Positions 1 through 11,160 of a stretch of 64,000 nucleotides of DNA are shown here, piece after piece (the stretch's first letter is position 1; the number at the start of each line of letters is the position of its first letter). The DNA is from Galeruca laticollis (lineage: Eukaryota; Arthropoda; Insecta; Coleoptera; Chrysomelidae): contig OY998180.1 in assembly GCA_963921935.1 (NCBI GenBank), positions 43,028,811-43,092,810 on the forward strand. Reading direction: 5' to 3'. The notes under the pieces were generated by a model that saw only the letters and a list, made by a program, of their open reading frames with translations, ran no database searches and was not told the DNA's origin. The position numbers were made by a program, and so were the translations under genes.

Positions 1-1815
1 ATTATCTTTAAATTTAAAAGAAATTTTTTATTGATGCTAAATACATTAAAATCCCTTTTTATTAGGTAGGTATATGTACGAAAATGTAAGGCAAAGTAAC
101 TAGCAATTTTTTAAAACATTTAATATGCTTTGGTATTTAAAACAAATTAAAAACGAGTAATAAGGTGACCACTCTTAGTTTTATTAGTCATTTTTTTCCT
201 TATTACTTATTTTTTTTCATTCAGTGATATTATTTTAATCGATTTAGAGCTGTTAAATACAATTTTGTATAATTAGTAATTTTCCAAAAGTGTGCAATGG
301 ATAAATTTAAATAAAGTTATTAATTGAAATTATTTAAAATACCTAGACTGTCAGGAAGAAATTATTGGCATCATGTATATTTGTAATCAACAATAAATTA
401 AATAAACAGAACTTGAGAAGAAGAATTTCTCAAAACGCAATGAATCAAAACACATTAGAGCGAGAAAATATTCCCTCCCGCTGCATCATTCCTTGTCTAC
501 GTGCGCGTTCGAGTATGTTTATTCAATTCAGTGATCATTTAGTACTACTCTTCTTTAATTCAAGAGTCGCAGAACTCAGTTGTATTTTTCTTCTCCAAGT
601 TAGGCTAATTTGAAGTTACGAAATATGTTCTATTAATGTTATGTTCACTTGCATTAAACACTTTAGAGCAGACATTTTTCTGTTGTTTAATTTCGTCTTG
701 AAAATTTGTACGCGACCCGTTTTTTGTGGACGTTGTTATTGATTTAAACATAACGACAATTATCGAAATTCCATATATTAAACCTGTAAGCACTAATTGG
801 GTTGACATGTAGTTTATTATTCTACTGTTTGAATACTTTGGAGACGTTTTCCATATTTTTTGTTTTGTTTTCGTTACATTTTCTATAAACTTATTTCATA
901 ACATTGTTGTTTATTGCATGACAGGTTAGAGACCTCTCATTTGTTGCGTTTTTGCCGGCATCTTTCTCTCGGTACTCGTAGCCGGTGTTCTGATCTGGCT
1001 ATCTGTAGAGGAATTTTTACTAGTTCGATAAAAAATTTAATCGACAAACCGATTAAATTTTTACTTATATTAGTGAATTATTCTAGAAACTTATTTATTC
1101 CACACTGGTCACTCAGCACTATAGTAAAATCTGGAAAAAATCTTTTGTAAAAACGAGTTTGGGCTCTGGTACTGCTCTTCCAGAAATAGTGACAGCAAAG
1201 TGTGGTGCCAACATAATACCAACACAATATACGTAATAGAAGCAGCCAGGAGTTTACATACACCTGAGCAGTATTTTTTTGTTATCACTCCTGCTATTGT
1301 CTCTTCAACGTCGCGAATTGTCATACATGTGTTACGTTTTTATTCACTCTTGCTATTTATTTAATATGTTGTAAATAAGTTCCCTTTCCCTATTGTTATT
1401 CCAGTTCTCACATTCCGTTTAAACGAATACTTTCTCCAGGTGTATAAAGCCGACGTCATCCTCGGATCCTCATTTCTTTATTTTTATCCTTCATCCTACT
1501 ATCTTTTGTGTGACCTGTTTCTATAGCCCACTCCCTTCTAGTATTTGATATTTACCCTTTTGTTATTGACACTGATTATGAAAGCTTCCAGCAATAATAT
1601 TGGGTTTTCTATACAATTATTCGTTTTTTTGTGCGGATTCTCCACTCGCTTTGATAGCAAATGGGGTCATTGATCTTCCGTTGTATTGAGTGTTTCTCCG
1701 CACTCTAGACGTTGGTTTACCATGCCATTGGAAAGACGTCAGACTATGTATTTAAAATGTAAGTTTGAACTGTTTAGAACTTCGCGATTACTACATTATT
1801 TATAGTTTTTGAAAA
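1..1815. other. AT-rich non-coding stretch
   Basis: I see no supportable gene here; the short open frames overlap on both strands and match no family I know. One clean structure is present: a perfect 13-bp stem at 1031-1043 and 1050-1062 (AAAAATTTAATCG and its complement) around a 6-nt loop. The stretch from about 1250 to 1815 lies downstream, on the minus strand, of the gag remnant at 1818-2725, so it may be decayed retrotransposon, but I could not recognise protease or reverse transcriptase in it. Confidence 0.5.
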
Positions 1816-1817
1816 AA

Positions 1818-2725
1818 AACTGATTACTCTCATGTCCTAAACTATGACAATTTTTGTATTCAATTCGGGGCTTTTTACATTGTCTTGCGAGGTGGCCACA
1901 ATTATAGCTCGTGGCGCCGGTGGCAAAGATGGCTCCTCCACTTTACCACCGAACTTATTTTGTGTACTATAATTGGTACCCAGGCTTTTTTATAAAACTT
2001 ACGATTAAAATATTTACCGGTTTCTTGTTTAGGCATGTAACCCAGTGTATATATATGCATATTATAATGCATTAGGGTTAGTGTGCTGAGCTGAACGTAC
2101 AGTACGAGCGATATGTATATCCGTAATTCCACCGATGACAGCGTCAATCAAGAATTCGTCCAGAATATGTACCTTTAATGTCCTTAATTTTGAAAGTTTT
2201 TAAAGCAGTAATCACCTAATTTCTGACCCATCCTTGTTTCGTAATTAGCCGCGTCTTTTAATAAATTAGCAAGTGGAACACGTTTACGAAACTTGTCCAG
2301 CACACTATTCCTGATGTCCGTCCAACTGGTTTCCACCCGAATGCAATCGTCAAACCATTTTCTTGCATTTCTCCGAAGACAGCTTGAAATCAGTTGAACA
2401 ACCGAGTGGTCGTCCCATTTGTATCGACTCGCCAAAGTTTTAACATTCTGGACCCACTCTTCGGCTGTAATGTCATCACGCGTAGGATCAAAAATTGGCA
2501 CCAAACACTCATCACCAGCGCGCAAACAGTTTTGTTTTTAATGTCACTTAGTTCTCTTTTCAAACGTTTCACCTCGCGTTTTAAGTTTATTGGCGATGAC
2601 CTACTACTGCCCGAACTCGAAGAACTTGAGGTAGTATTTGAACTCGAACTACAACTACTTTGTTGGCGGCGACGCTTTTCGTCACGTCCACGATTACGAC
2701 TTTTACGTTTTCCCATTTTTATCAA
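1818..2725 (-). pseudogene. Decayed Ty3-type LTR-retrotransposon gag
   Basis: Read on the minus strand, this starts with a basic, serine-rich region (MGKRKSRNRGRDEKRRR, then a long Ser run) and a short Lys/Arg helix ending KRELSDIKNKT. A frameshift near 2525 moves the frame into a capsid-like stretch: IFDPTRDDITAEEWVQNV, then SSCLRRNARKWFDD and DIRNSVLDKFRKR. This is the pattern of insect Ty3-type gag proteins. After a stop near 2184 the homology continues (HILDEFLIDAVIGGI), and at about 1820-1915 there are two damaged CCHC zinc knuckles (YNCGHLARQCKK and YKNCHSLGHESNQ), each missing a cysteine. Several frame breaks make this a dead copy. No LTRs or pol were found. Confidence 0.7.
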
Positions 2726-2787
2726 TACTATATAAAAAGTTATTTAAAAAAAAATTCACAATCCCATCTGCTTGTAAGAAATAATAG

Positions 2788-3628
2788 CTTTGTTCGCGGG
2801 TCTGATTCCGAACCAGTTTTGGGACTGGCCGCATGCGTACATTTAAAATTCCGTTCGCGGTTCGCTCAGTTCTGAATTTTTAGTTCCATTTCCATGTTCG
2901 CGGGTTGATTATTGATTCCAAATCGGTTATAGTAGTTCTCGTGTTTTTGTTAGGACTAAAAGTTCGGTTTGGTTGCTCAAGCGCAATACCAAAAAGTCGG
3001 ATTCAGCGTAAATGGGCATCAGCTAGTATTTGATGGAGTTGTTCCTTTAATCTATGGTTGTTCCAGTCAAGTTTGAAGCGTAAATTTGTAGTAAATAAAG
3101 TTATACAAAGATCCCGCTTAGACCTGTAAAGTGTATAGAATTCCTCCTCTGAGTTGATGGAAATTTCAAACATTCAAATATTATTTTAATCTATCAACAA
3201 TAAAGAAAACGAAAAAAATTAATAATCAGTTCAAGGGTTGTTATCCATGCCATCCAATGTATTTGCTAACAGTTAAAATTTATCTGTCTTTCACCCGACG
3301 TAGTACTTCTATTCAGAAATCTATATAGAAGATGTTTTTAATGTTTACCTTGTTACAATGATCTTGTTAGTGTAAACGTAAATTGAACTGAAATAATTGT
3401 TTACTTAGAGCCGCTCATGTTTTAAGTTTTCTACTATTCAACATTAAGAGACAGTCTAAAGCATATAGATAACCTTTGTCGAAAGATAAACTTTTCCCGT
3501 GGTCTTTAAGTCGTTCGCGGTATATAAAAATCCTGAATCGGTTCCTAATCAAGCATGCCTACAATTGCGATCCTGAATTGGTTATCAATTGGTTCGTAAT
3601 TGATTCTATTTGTGACCCGCGAACAAAG
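2788..3628. mobile_element. TIR element, non-autonomous, 841 bp
   Basis: The ends are a perfect 15-bp terminal inverted repeat: CTTTGTTCGCGGGTC at 2788-2802 and its complement at 3614-3628. Subterminal copies of GTTCGCGG recur near 2853, 2896 and 3514, along with repeated GATTC..AATCGG words, as in the binding-site clusters of non-autonomous DNA transposons. No open frame resembles a transposase. Flanking TAA/AAT triplets could be a 3-bp target duplication but are too AT-rich to be sure, so the superfamily is unassigned. Confidence 0.6.
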
Positions 3629-4676
3629 TTAATAAAATCCTATTATATTTAATAACTATATTTATCGTAAAACGTAGAACAATAGAGAGATATTGCTTGA
3701 TAAAAAATGTTTTGCGGTAATTACGCTTGCGGTATTTTGACGTTTATTGAATGCGCGATTCACTTTTTTACGTCTTTAACGCTAATAACGTTAGCGCTTC
3801 GTGTAATTTACGGTTACGTAGAGTGTTATTGTAAATACCGTACATAATTGTCCTGCGCAGTTCTCAAAACAAAAAAAAAACCATCGGTTTTTTAATGTTA
3901 GGTTTTTGTTTATCATCATGTTTAGTAGATGTTGAGGTTTGCTTTATGCAACTCTTTTTAAAAGTATACAAAGTTCAGTAACTCCTAAAAGTACCAATAA
4001 CATACGTAAAAGGGATAAAGCAATGTACATTGTTGCTTTTGTATCTTATAATACTAAACACTAAACTATAACAGAACTACTAGTGGAAGTATAAGCGATT
4101 CCAAGAGCCTCTGTCAACTTAGAAATACCTTCCCTTTCAAACATAAATTTGTTTTTTACATTATCTTCTTATATATTATCCAAATCAAATTCAATCATAG
4201 GTCCTTGGGGATATTCTATTTGGTTTTGCTCCACTCCTTTTATATTATGCAAAATCACATATTCAATACCATTTTCATTAGATCCAGCTAATAATTTCAT
4301 TCCATTCTTAATTACATTTCATTTTATCAAGTATGCAAATAGTAAGTTTATTTGGTTTTTGGTTTTAACTTTAAAAAAAATTATAAGTACACAAAAAAGA
4401 CGGGTTATGTTACTTCCTTCATAACGCGGCGCTACGTTATTAAATAACAATGATGGCAATAGCTCTTATTTCCAAATCAATTTTAGGTAGAGCGTTATTA
4501 AAATAGCGCAACATAAATACCGCACCGTATGCGGTATTGCACTTGGCAATATCTCTTATTCTATTTTCCATATCGAATGGTTTGTCCAAGACTTGCTCCC
4601 GCACCCTCATCGTTATTTTTTACTGGATACATAGATCATTTGTTCACATTTAAACTCTCCTATCAGTTTTGTATTA
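3629..4676. other. Intergenic or intronic, no gene seen
   Basis: AT-rich sequence with two clusters of short GC-bearing palindromes: GCTAATAACGTTAGC near 3782 and ATACCGCACCGTATGCGGTAT near 4526. The clusters (about 3714-3835 and 4420-4560) share words such as GCGGTA and AACGCT in opposite orientation and may be worn arms of an old element. No coding region can be supported. Confidence 0.4.
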
Positions 4677-5619
4677 AGGTACATTTTCACGTGACGCTGG
4701 AAGCTCAAAAATGAGCTTCAAAAGCTGTCACATGTCTAAATAGAACGCTCAAATTTGTAGCTTCCATGAAAAAGGTATTCCAGCGTCAAAATTGGAGCGT
4801 CTTGCAAATAAAATATATATAAAACCTAAATTTAATTGTTCCTGGTAATAATTATATTGATAAGCAAGTGTAAAAATGTCAAATAAAGATCGATATGGAA
4901 AATATGTTGCCGAATATCATCAAAAATATACTTATGGTATAATCGGAATATACAATATTTAGCACAAGTGTAAAGACTCAATATAAATCATAGATTCCAG
5001 TTTTTCATTCATTTTACTCAATATTTATATACTCTTTGTTAACACATTAATAAACCATAGAGCAAATAATACTTATTCGATTTGTCTATGGAGTAACACA
5101 GTTCAAACCACTGTTGCCAAAGGGTTCGTTTTTTTCTCAAATTGGGGATTTTTTAACGTAGTGACGAAATTATTAGGGATTTTAAATTTTATTGGTAGAA
5201 AGTGAGAACCTAGTAAATTTGCTTACTTTTCATTAAGTAAGGTACCAAGTTATATTCTGTTTATTTGTGATGAGATATAGAAGACTGTGTGTTTGAAGTT
5301 GTTATGTGCATTAAAAAAATGGTATCTTGAATTTATATAATTTTATACATTTTATAATAAAAAGTTTATTTGTACAAATTTTGTTACATTTAATTTAATA
5401 TGTTGGGAACTTTTAAATCACGGTTGGCACGGTTTTGATAAGATGGTTGAGGATGTAAATATGTTTCGCCTGGCAACACTGGTTCAAGCTGAAAATCGAC
5501 GCTGAAAGTTGGTTTAAAACGAACTTCCTAAAGCGAAGCTAAAATTGCATATTTAGTCATGTGACCACCGGTTTGAGCGTCAAAATTTGAGCTTCGAGCG
5601 TCACGTGAAATTGTACCTT
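4677..5619. mobile_element. TIR element, about 943 bp, with long imperfect inverted ends
   Basis: The left end reads AAGGTACATTTTCACGTGAC then GCT and the right end is its near-exact complement. The similarity continues inward for about 60 bp through AAGCTCAAA and GTCACATG.CTAAATA. The interior holds no transposase-like frame. Possible TAT or TA target duplications flank the ends but are not decisive. Likely a non-autonomous DNA transposon; family unassigned. Confidence 0.6.
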
Positions 5620-6054
5620 TATTTTGTTAACGCCCATGTAACGCTCGTTTAAGATTTCTTCGAGGACCTTGCATACATGGAGAATCCAGATATATCTTAC
5701 AAATATTTGTTTTTATTGAATGCATTAACATGTCCGGACCCAAGATTTATTTATTTATTTTATTCTGTGATATGAAATGAAACAATTACAATGACAGAAA
5801 AAATAATAGGTGCAGCTCTAGCATGTGCTTCTTGCCTATATTTATGCCAGTCATACTTATTTTAAAAATGGTTATTTTAATTACATGTACACGCGCAAAT
5901 AGTTTGTAGTTATATCAGCATACTATATCCACTAGGTATAAATGGTTAATAAAAATACAGATTTGTGTGGACTATCACTGACAAGTTACTGAAAAAAAAC
6001 TAGAGACAAATTGGAAGCGTATTTTAGCATTTTTATCACGAACGGATAATACGC
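5620..6054. other. No gene seen
   Basis: AT-rich spacer between two mobile elements. No open frame, repeat or motif here can be supported. Confidence 0.4.
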
Positions 6055-6821
6055 TACATAAATATATGCCGCGAAAAGTTTTGATTCCAAATAATGGCGG
6101 ATACAGTTATGTTAAAAATCTGAAATTACGAAAAGCTGGAGGTTTTGAATGACGCTGAGTTCAAATATAATGTTGTCCTGAATGTGGCACTTCCGGTTAT
6201 ACCAGAAGTAGATGTCAACTTTGTTATTTTAAATAGAACCTAATATTGTTTATTTTATTTTCGAATTCTACATGAACTTTTTGATAAAATTTGTGCACAA
6301 TGTCCTATACCAAAAATGAAGTATTTTCGAGATATTTCTATTTTTTCCAAAATTTTGAGAAAATCCTAGTCCGCATTGAATAACGATATCTCCATTAATA
6401 ACGAAGCTAGTGACGTGAACTTGTAACCAATAAACAACAAGCGCTTGCTCGTTAACTCCATATGTCCAACTCATTGATATTTCATACATGGTCTTTTAAA
6501 CTTAGCCGCCAACATGCACAATTTAAATCATTTATAAGTTGCTTACTTTAAATAGAACACCCTATATTTTATTACATTTTTCGCTCTATTTTTTTAAGCC
6601 AATTCGTTTGGTATATTCCTATGCCTAAATCCAACCACTTTTGAGGTATTTCATTATTTTAGTTAAAACATAACAATACTTAATTATTTCAACATTAGCA
6701 AAGGGTAGGCCATGATTTCCATTATTTAAGGTGATATTTAATTAATAGTGAAAAGTAACCAATAGCATGAAATGATTATTAATTTTGGATATCATTAAAA
6801 ACGTTGACTAGGTAGTTTGTA

Positions 6822-9154
6822 TTAACCCTGGAACATTACACTTTTTTTTTCTACTTCCGTTACTAAAACCAAACACGGGTTTGACATGCACAAAACAACT
6901 ATTTAAACACTAGTGTTTAAAATGCGAAAAGTCACATCTCGTTTATCTTTTGTTTTTTAAACGTCAAATCAAGTGTATCTTTTGTATGTTAAATTTCATG
7001 TTCCGTGATAATTTTGTTATTCTGCGTCATTTGATTTGTCAGTCAGCTGTCAGCCATCGTCCGTCATGTAATGAATATAATTCAAATATAATATATTTTT
7101 TTCCTTCCCGCGGGCGAAGAAAAAGTATGTAAGCACCTCGTGTTAAAAACGTCTTTAATCACTCGTTTCGCAAGGAACTCGTGACTAAAGTAACCTTTTT
7201 GACACTTGGTACTTAATATACTATTTTGAGACGTGAACTGCACACTCGAGTCTCAGAATCCCAAAGCTGGTTTTAAGCAAAAAAATCAAAAAAGTTAATA
7301 TTTTATTATTTTGGGAGGTTATTTAATCTTTATTTTAACAAAAAAATAAATTTTTTTCGCATTCTCAGTCTTAATCATTCTTAGCCAGGTCTTCAGTTTC
7401 CTGGATCCTGGCGTTCGCACTCACAGCATAACTGGGCTCTATGCTCCATGCAGTATGGTTTGCGACAAGCAGAACACGCAAAACTGGTTTTTCTGTCTCG
7501 CCCTTTTGCACACAAGGAGCATCTAACTTTTTTTGGTAAATGAACAACATCATGCTGTGGTGGGGTGACTTCAATTTAGACAATTTCAGAAATTCTTTGT
7601 CGCAATGTTTTTTGTAAAGTAGGAACCGTCAAACGTTCTTGTAACCATGGTTCAATTAGACTCATTCCTAACTGTTTCGATTATTGGTTCTCTCCACAGT
7701 GGATTTGAGAGGGAAAACAAAACCATTGTATTTATTCCACTAGTATCAAGTATATTGAAAAAAAATCGTAAGGGCCAACGTCTGGTCTTCCGTGGGGTAA
7801 TGTACGAATGACGAGCTGATCGAATGTATCTGTTCCTCCCCTATTTTCATTATACGAATGTATAATATTGGGCTTCCCAGTAACGGCATTTAGCAAGTCT
7901 TCAGAATATAATGTTGACAGCAAAAGTACAATTTTGTTTGGTTTAGGAGTGTATGAAACAAGAGTTTTATTTCCGTCAAAAACAAATAGTGATAACCTAC
8001 TTCTTTTTTTGTGAGAAAGGTAGTTGGTATTTCTCTTTTATTCTTTCTCAAGTTCCTAGGAGAGTTAATTTATACTGTTCTAACATTTGTTCAGCTAAGG
8101 GAATTGACGTAAACCAATAAATTGTCTACTGTGATGTTTCGATTGGTTCCATGTATTGGTTGTGAAAGTTTTCGAACATAATAAGCCGGTACTGACTCAT
8201 TGTTTTCTGTAGTTACTTTTCCAACGTATGGAATTGCATTGAGCATACAACATGTTTTTGAATCATTCAGCATCATTATTTTCATTCCATACTTATCTGG
8301 CTTACTAGTCATGTAGATTCGGAACGGACATTTTCCTCTGTATCCTTCAAGCTGTTCATCTATAGTACATTATTTATATGGTGTATAGTACGATTTACAG
8401 TTATCCACAAACATATCGAATAATCCCCGTATTGGTGAAAATTTATCAACTAACCTAACAAATTGCTGCTGTGACATTGTCGCCCGAAAAATTCCATTTC
8501 CAAATTTCGTCTTAGTTACAGTTTGATACACGTAATGTACCTGATAAAAATAACAGCCCAATAAAAGCCTTCACTTCTGTTTTATTTACTGGTCTTGTGT
8601 AACTCTGCTTTCTAATATCATTGCACTTACGAGTAATTTCTTCATTTGTGTGTAAAATAATAATATCTATCATTTGTTCATTGAATAATAAATTCCAAGC
8701 TTGTTCAGGAGACTGAACTGTACTAGCTTCTCCTTTGCTATCCGAGAATTGTTCTTCAATATAATCTTCATCAGAATCGTCCCCTCCAAACATATCTTCA
8801 TTGATGTCGTTTTAACTCTCAATCTCCCATATATTATCTGCCTCTCTGTAATTCTGCCTCAGTTAACGGACGACGATATTCTCTGCTAGTTGAAGCCATT
8901 TTGCTAAAATAAATAAAAGTTGAAACAAAATAATTACCATAAACTGCACACTTGGGTCTGGGGTACCCATTCTTGTATTATTGGGAATATCTTACCTCGT
9001 TGTTTCGCTAAAATGCCGCAAACGACCCGTATTCTAACTCACCTAACTGAATTTACATAAATTGGCGGCACAAATAAACCACTCATGCGTATGTCACACT
9101 GCAATGAAGGTCGCTCTGGGTTTCTGAGACCCAACAGTGCAGTTCCAGGGTTAA
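6822..9154 (-). mobile_element. piggyBac element 1 with TTAA target duplication
   Basis: TTAA at 6822-6825 and at 9151-9154 brackets 2325 bp whose ends are CCCTGGAAC and its complement. This is the terminal structure and target choice of the piggyBac superfamily. Subterminal copies of a GAACTGCAC..TCTCAGAA motif lie near 7228 and 9120. The element encodes a decayed piggyBac transposase on the minus strand and is nested in mariner copy A, so it arrived later than A. Confidence 0.9.
7393..8899 (-). pseudogene. piggyBac transposase remnant (element 1)
   Basis: This is the broken transposase of the TTAA-flanked element. The start codon is at 8899 (MASTSREYRRPLTEAELQRG), followed by stops. Identifiable pieces in order are an acidic N-terminal part (GGDDSDEDYIEEQF), a domain core with NKTEVKAFIGLLFLSG, the first catalytic Asp in CTIDEQLEGYRGKC, PDKYGMKIMMLND, the second Asp in ITVDN followed by a frame break and FTSIPLAEQML, the last two Asp residues in ENRGGTDTFDQL, and a C-terminal cysteine-rich finger (CSACRKPYCMEH) readable only after a frameshift. 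All four Asp positions expected for the family survive, but at least four frame breaks or stops make it inactive. Confidence 0.85.
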
Positions 9155-9211
9155 TTTAATTAGATAATTACAAACAAAAATATCTAAATGTAATATTAAA
9201 CAAATAAAGTT
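9155..9211. other. 3' flank of mariner transposase A
   Basis: A short AT-rich stretch separating the piggyBac insertion site from the stop codon of the mariner-like transposase; no feature. Confidence 0.4.
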
Positions 9212-10270
9212 TCATAATAAGTGTTCAAAATTAGCACCATCTACTTCTAAACATGAATCCTTTTCATAAGTTTTGTCTTGTAATTCTGGAAATATGGTTG
9301 GGTGTTAGATAATTTAAAGTAAGTAAGACTCTGTGCATCAAATCTTCCTTTGTCATAATAGGTTTGGAAAATACCTGATTTTTAATGTAACTCCAAAATC
9401 TAATGGAGCCAAGTCAAGAGAGCGAGCTGACCAACGAAACGGACCCTGATTGACAATCCATCTATCATCAAACATGTCGTAAAGATGCTGAGCAACACGT
9501 CCAAAGTTAAGAGGAGGTGCTCCATAGTGCTGATACCAAGCTGAAGCTGTCTCTCCATTTCTTGAAGTATGTAACGCTGGTCGTATGGCTTCTTCTATAT
9601 ATATCTTCACCATTTAAATTTTCATCATAAAATTTTAATGCAAAAATTGTATCATCTTTCATTGCACAAAAGACATTAAAACTCCCAACTATCTTGGAAA
9701 TAACGTTCTCTAGTAACATGTGGATTTTCATCAGACAAAAAATGGGAATTATGTCGATTAAATAATCCATGGTTGCTAAACATTGCTTCATCACACCATA
9801 TGACTTTTTTATGAAGTTTTCATCCTCTTGGGTCTTCATTAAAAACCATTCACAGAACTCTGCACTTCGAGGAAAATCACATAATTGTAAGTGTTGCACC
9901 AAATGATATGAAAATGGTTTCCATTTGTGTTTTTTTAAAATGCGATGAATTGTTCTTCTCGTCGACAAAGTAAAAGATCTCTATCACAATCTCTAATGGA
10001 GACATTTGGAGAGGCCGTAAAATAAGCGAAAACATAAATTTCGTTTATGACACTGTCCACTAGTGGTTTATTTTTATTAATTTTTGTCTTAAATTGAGCA
10101 AACTGACGGCATTTTTTAAGCAATATTCTTACAAAACCACCAGTTGCATTTGGTCGATTAGGATAATTTTCTGCAAAAACACGGCAAGTCCGTTTAACAA
10201 TTCTATTACACTCGCCGTAAATAATAATAAGATTTAAAAACTCATCATTAGTAAATCCTACATTTGCCAT
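9212..10270 (-). pseudogene. DD41D-type mariner transposase remnant, copy A
   Basis: The N-terminus at 10270 (MANVGFTNDEFLNLIIIYGE) opens a typical mariner DNA-binding region: FAENYPNRPNATGGFVRILL, then RTIHRILKKHKWKPFSYHL. The first catalytic Asp is seen in IWCDEAMFSNHG after a frameshift near 9800. The second position reads WYQHYGAPPL, where the family has HDGAPP, so the catalytic Asp has become Tyr. The third Asp is in LDLAPLDFG. I count 41 residues between the second and third positions, which fits the DD41D (rosa/Visitor) group. The C-terminus VDGANFEHLL and its stop at 9212 are family-like. Three frames are needed to read it, so it is a pseudogene. Confidence 0.85.
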
Positions 10271-10434
10271 TATTTACTGTGAAATACAAACGGGCGAAAA
10301 AAACTGTCAAAATAATATAAACAATTAACGTTCTAACTATCAAATATTTGACAGCCTTGGCCTATCCTTTATTAATGTTGAAATAATTAAGTGTTGTTAT
10401 ATTTGAACTAAAATTATGAAGTATCTCAAAAGTA

Positions 10435-10597
10435 GTTGGATTTAATGAAATTAACTGTCTCGACCCTTACTTTGTGGAATATACTCATATTAGTGTTTTA
10501 AATGAAAGCTACTGTTTCTAGTTAACCGCACAATATATTGAAAAAATGTTAAAAATTCTAAAAAATTAGAATTCATTTAAAACACTAGTTGGATTTA
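10435..10597. mobile_element. SINE-like 143-bp insert, copy 1, with 10-bp target duplication
   Basis: GTTGGATTTA occurs at 10435-10444 and again at 10588-10597, bracketing 143 bp (10445-10587) that begins ATGAAATTAACTGTCTCG. The opposite arm of the same mariner element has this target only once (complement at 6626-6635) with no insert, so it is an empty-site control. A second copy with a different 12-bp duplication lies at 42105-42277. There is no terminal inverted repeat, and the variable duplication length suggests LINE-type mobilisation. The complement contains GGGTCGAGAC, only loosely like a Pol III B box. Confidence 0.75.
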
Positions 10598-11160
10598 GGT
10601 ATAGCGAATACCGATACCAAACGAATTGGCTAAGAAAATATAGCGGAAAATGTAATAAAATACAGGGTGTTCTATTTAAAGTAAGCAACTTATAAATTAT
10701 TTAAATTGTGCATGTTGGCGGCTAAGTTTAAAAGATAAAATATCAATGAGTTGGACATATGGAGTTAACGAGCAAGCGCTTTTTGTTTATTGGTTACAAA
10801 AGTTCACGTCACGTCACTAGCTTCGTTATTAATGGAGATATCGTTATTCAATGCGGACTAGGATTTTTTCAAAATTTTGGAAAAATCGAAATATCTCGAA
10901 AATACTTCATTTTTGGTATAGACATTATGCACAAATTTTATCAAAAATTTCATGTAGAATTCGAAAATAAAACACAATATTAGGTTCTATTTAAAATAAC
11001 AAAGTTGACGTCTACTTCTGGTATAACCGGAAGTGCCACATTCAGGACATTATATTTGAACTCAGCGTCATCCAAAACCTACAGCATTGTAATTTCAGAT
11101 TTTTAACGTAACTGTATCCGCCATTACTTTTAATCAAAACTTTTTGCGCCACACCCTGTA

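Larger units (their letters stand above)
6055..11160 (-). mobile_element. Long-arm mariner-like element, copy A (composite)
   Basis: Inverted arms of about 660 and 800 bp (6055-6712 and about 10355-11160) flank a minus-strand transposase remnant. The right end reads ACACCCTGTA before TA, a usual Tc1/mariner-type terminus; the left end has diverged. Each arm also carries an inner ACAGGGTGTTCTATTTAAAG terminus (about 6543-6570 and 10661-10690), so each arm may itself contain a 500-bp inserted unit. A piggyBac element (6826-9150) sits inside, between the left arm and the transposase, and a 143-bp SINE-like insert (10445-10587) interrupts only the right arm. Without these two inserts the element would be about 2.6 kb. 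Confidence 0.75.

Noticed and set aside
365..1324. Several short open frames at the left edge as genes
   Set aside because: They overlap on both strands, have no motifs, and their composition follows the AT-rich background.
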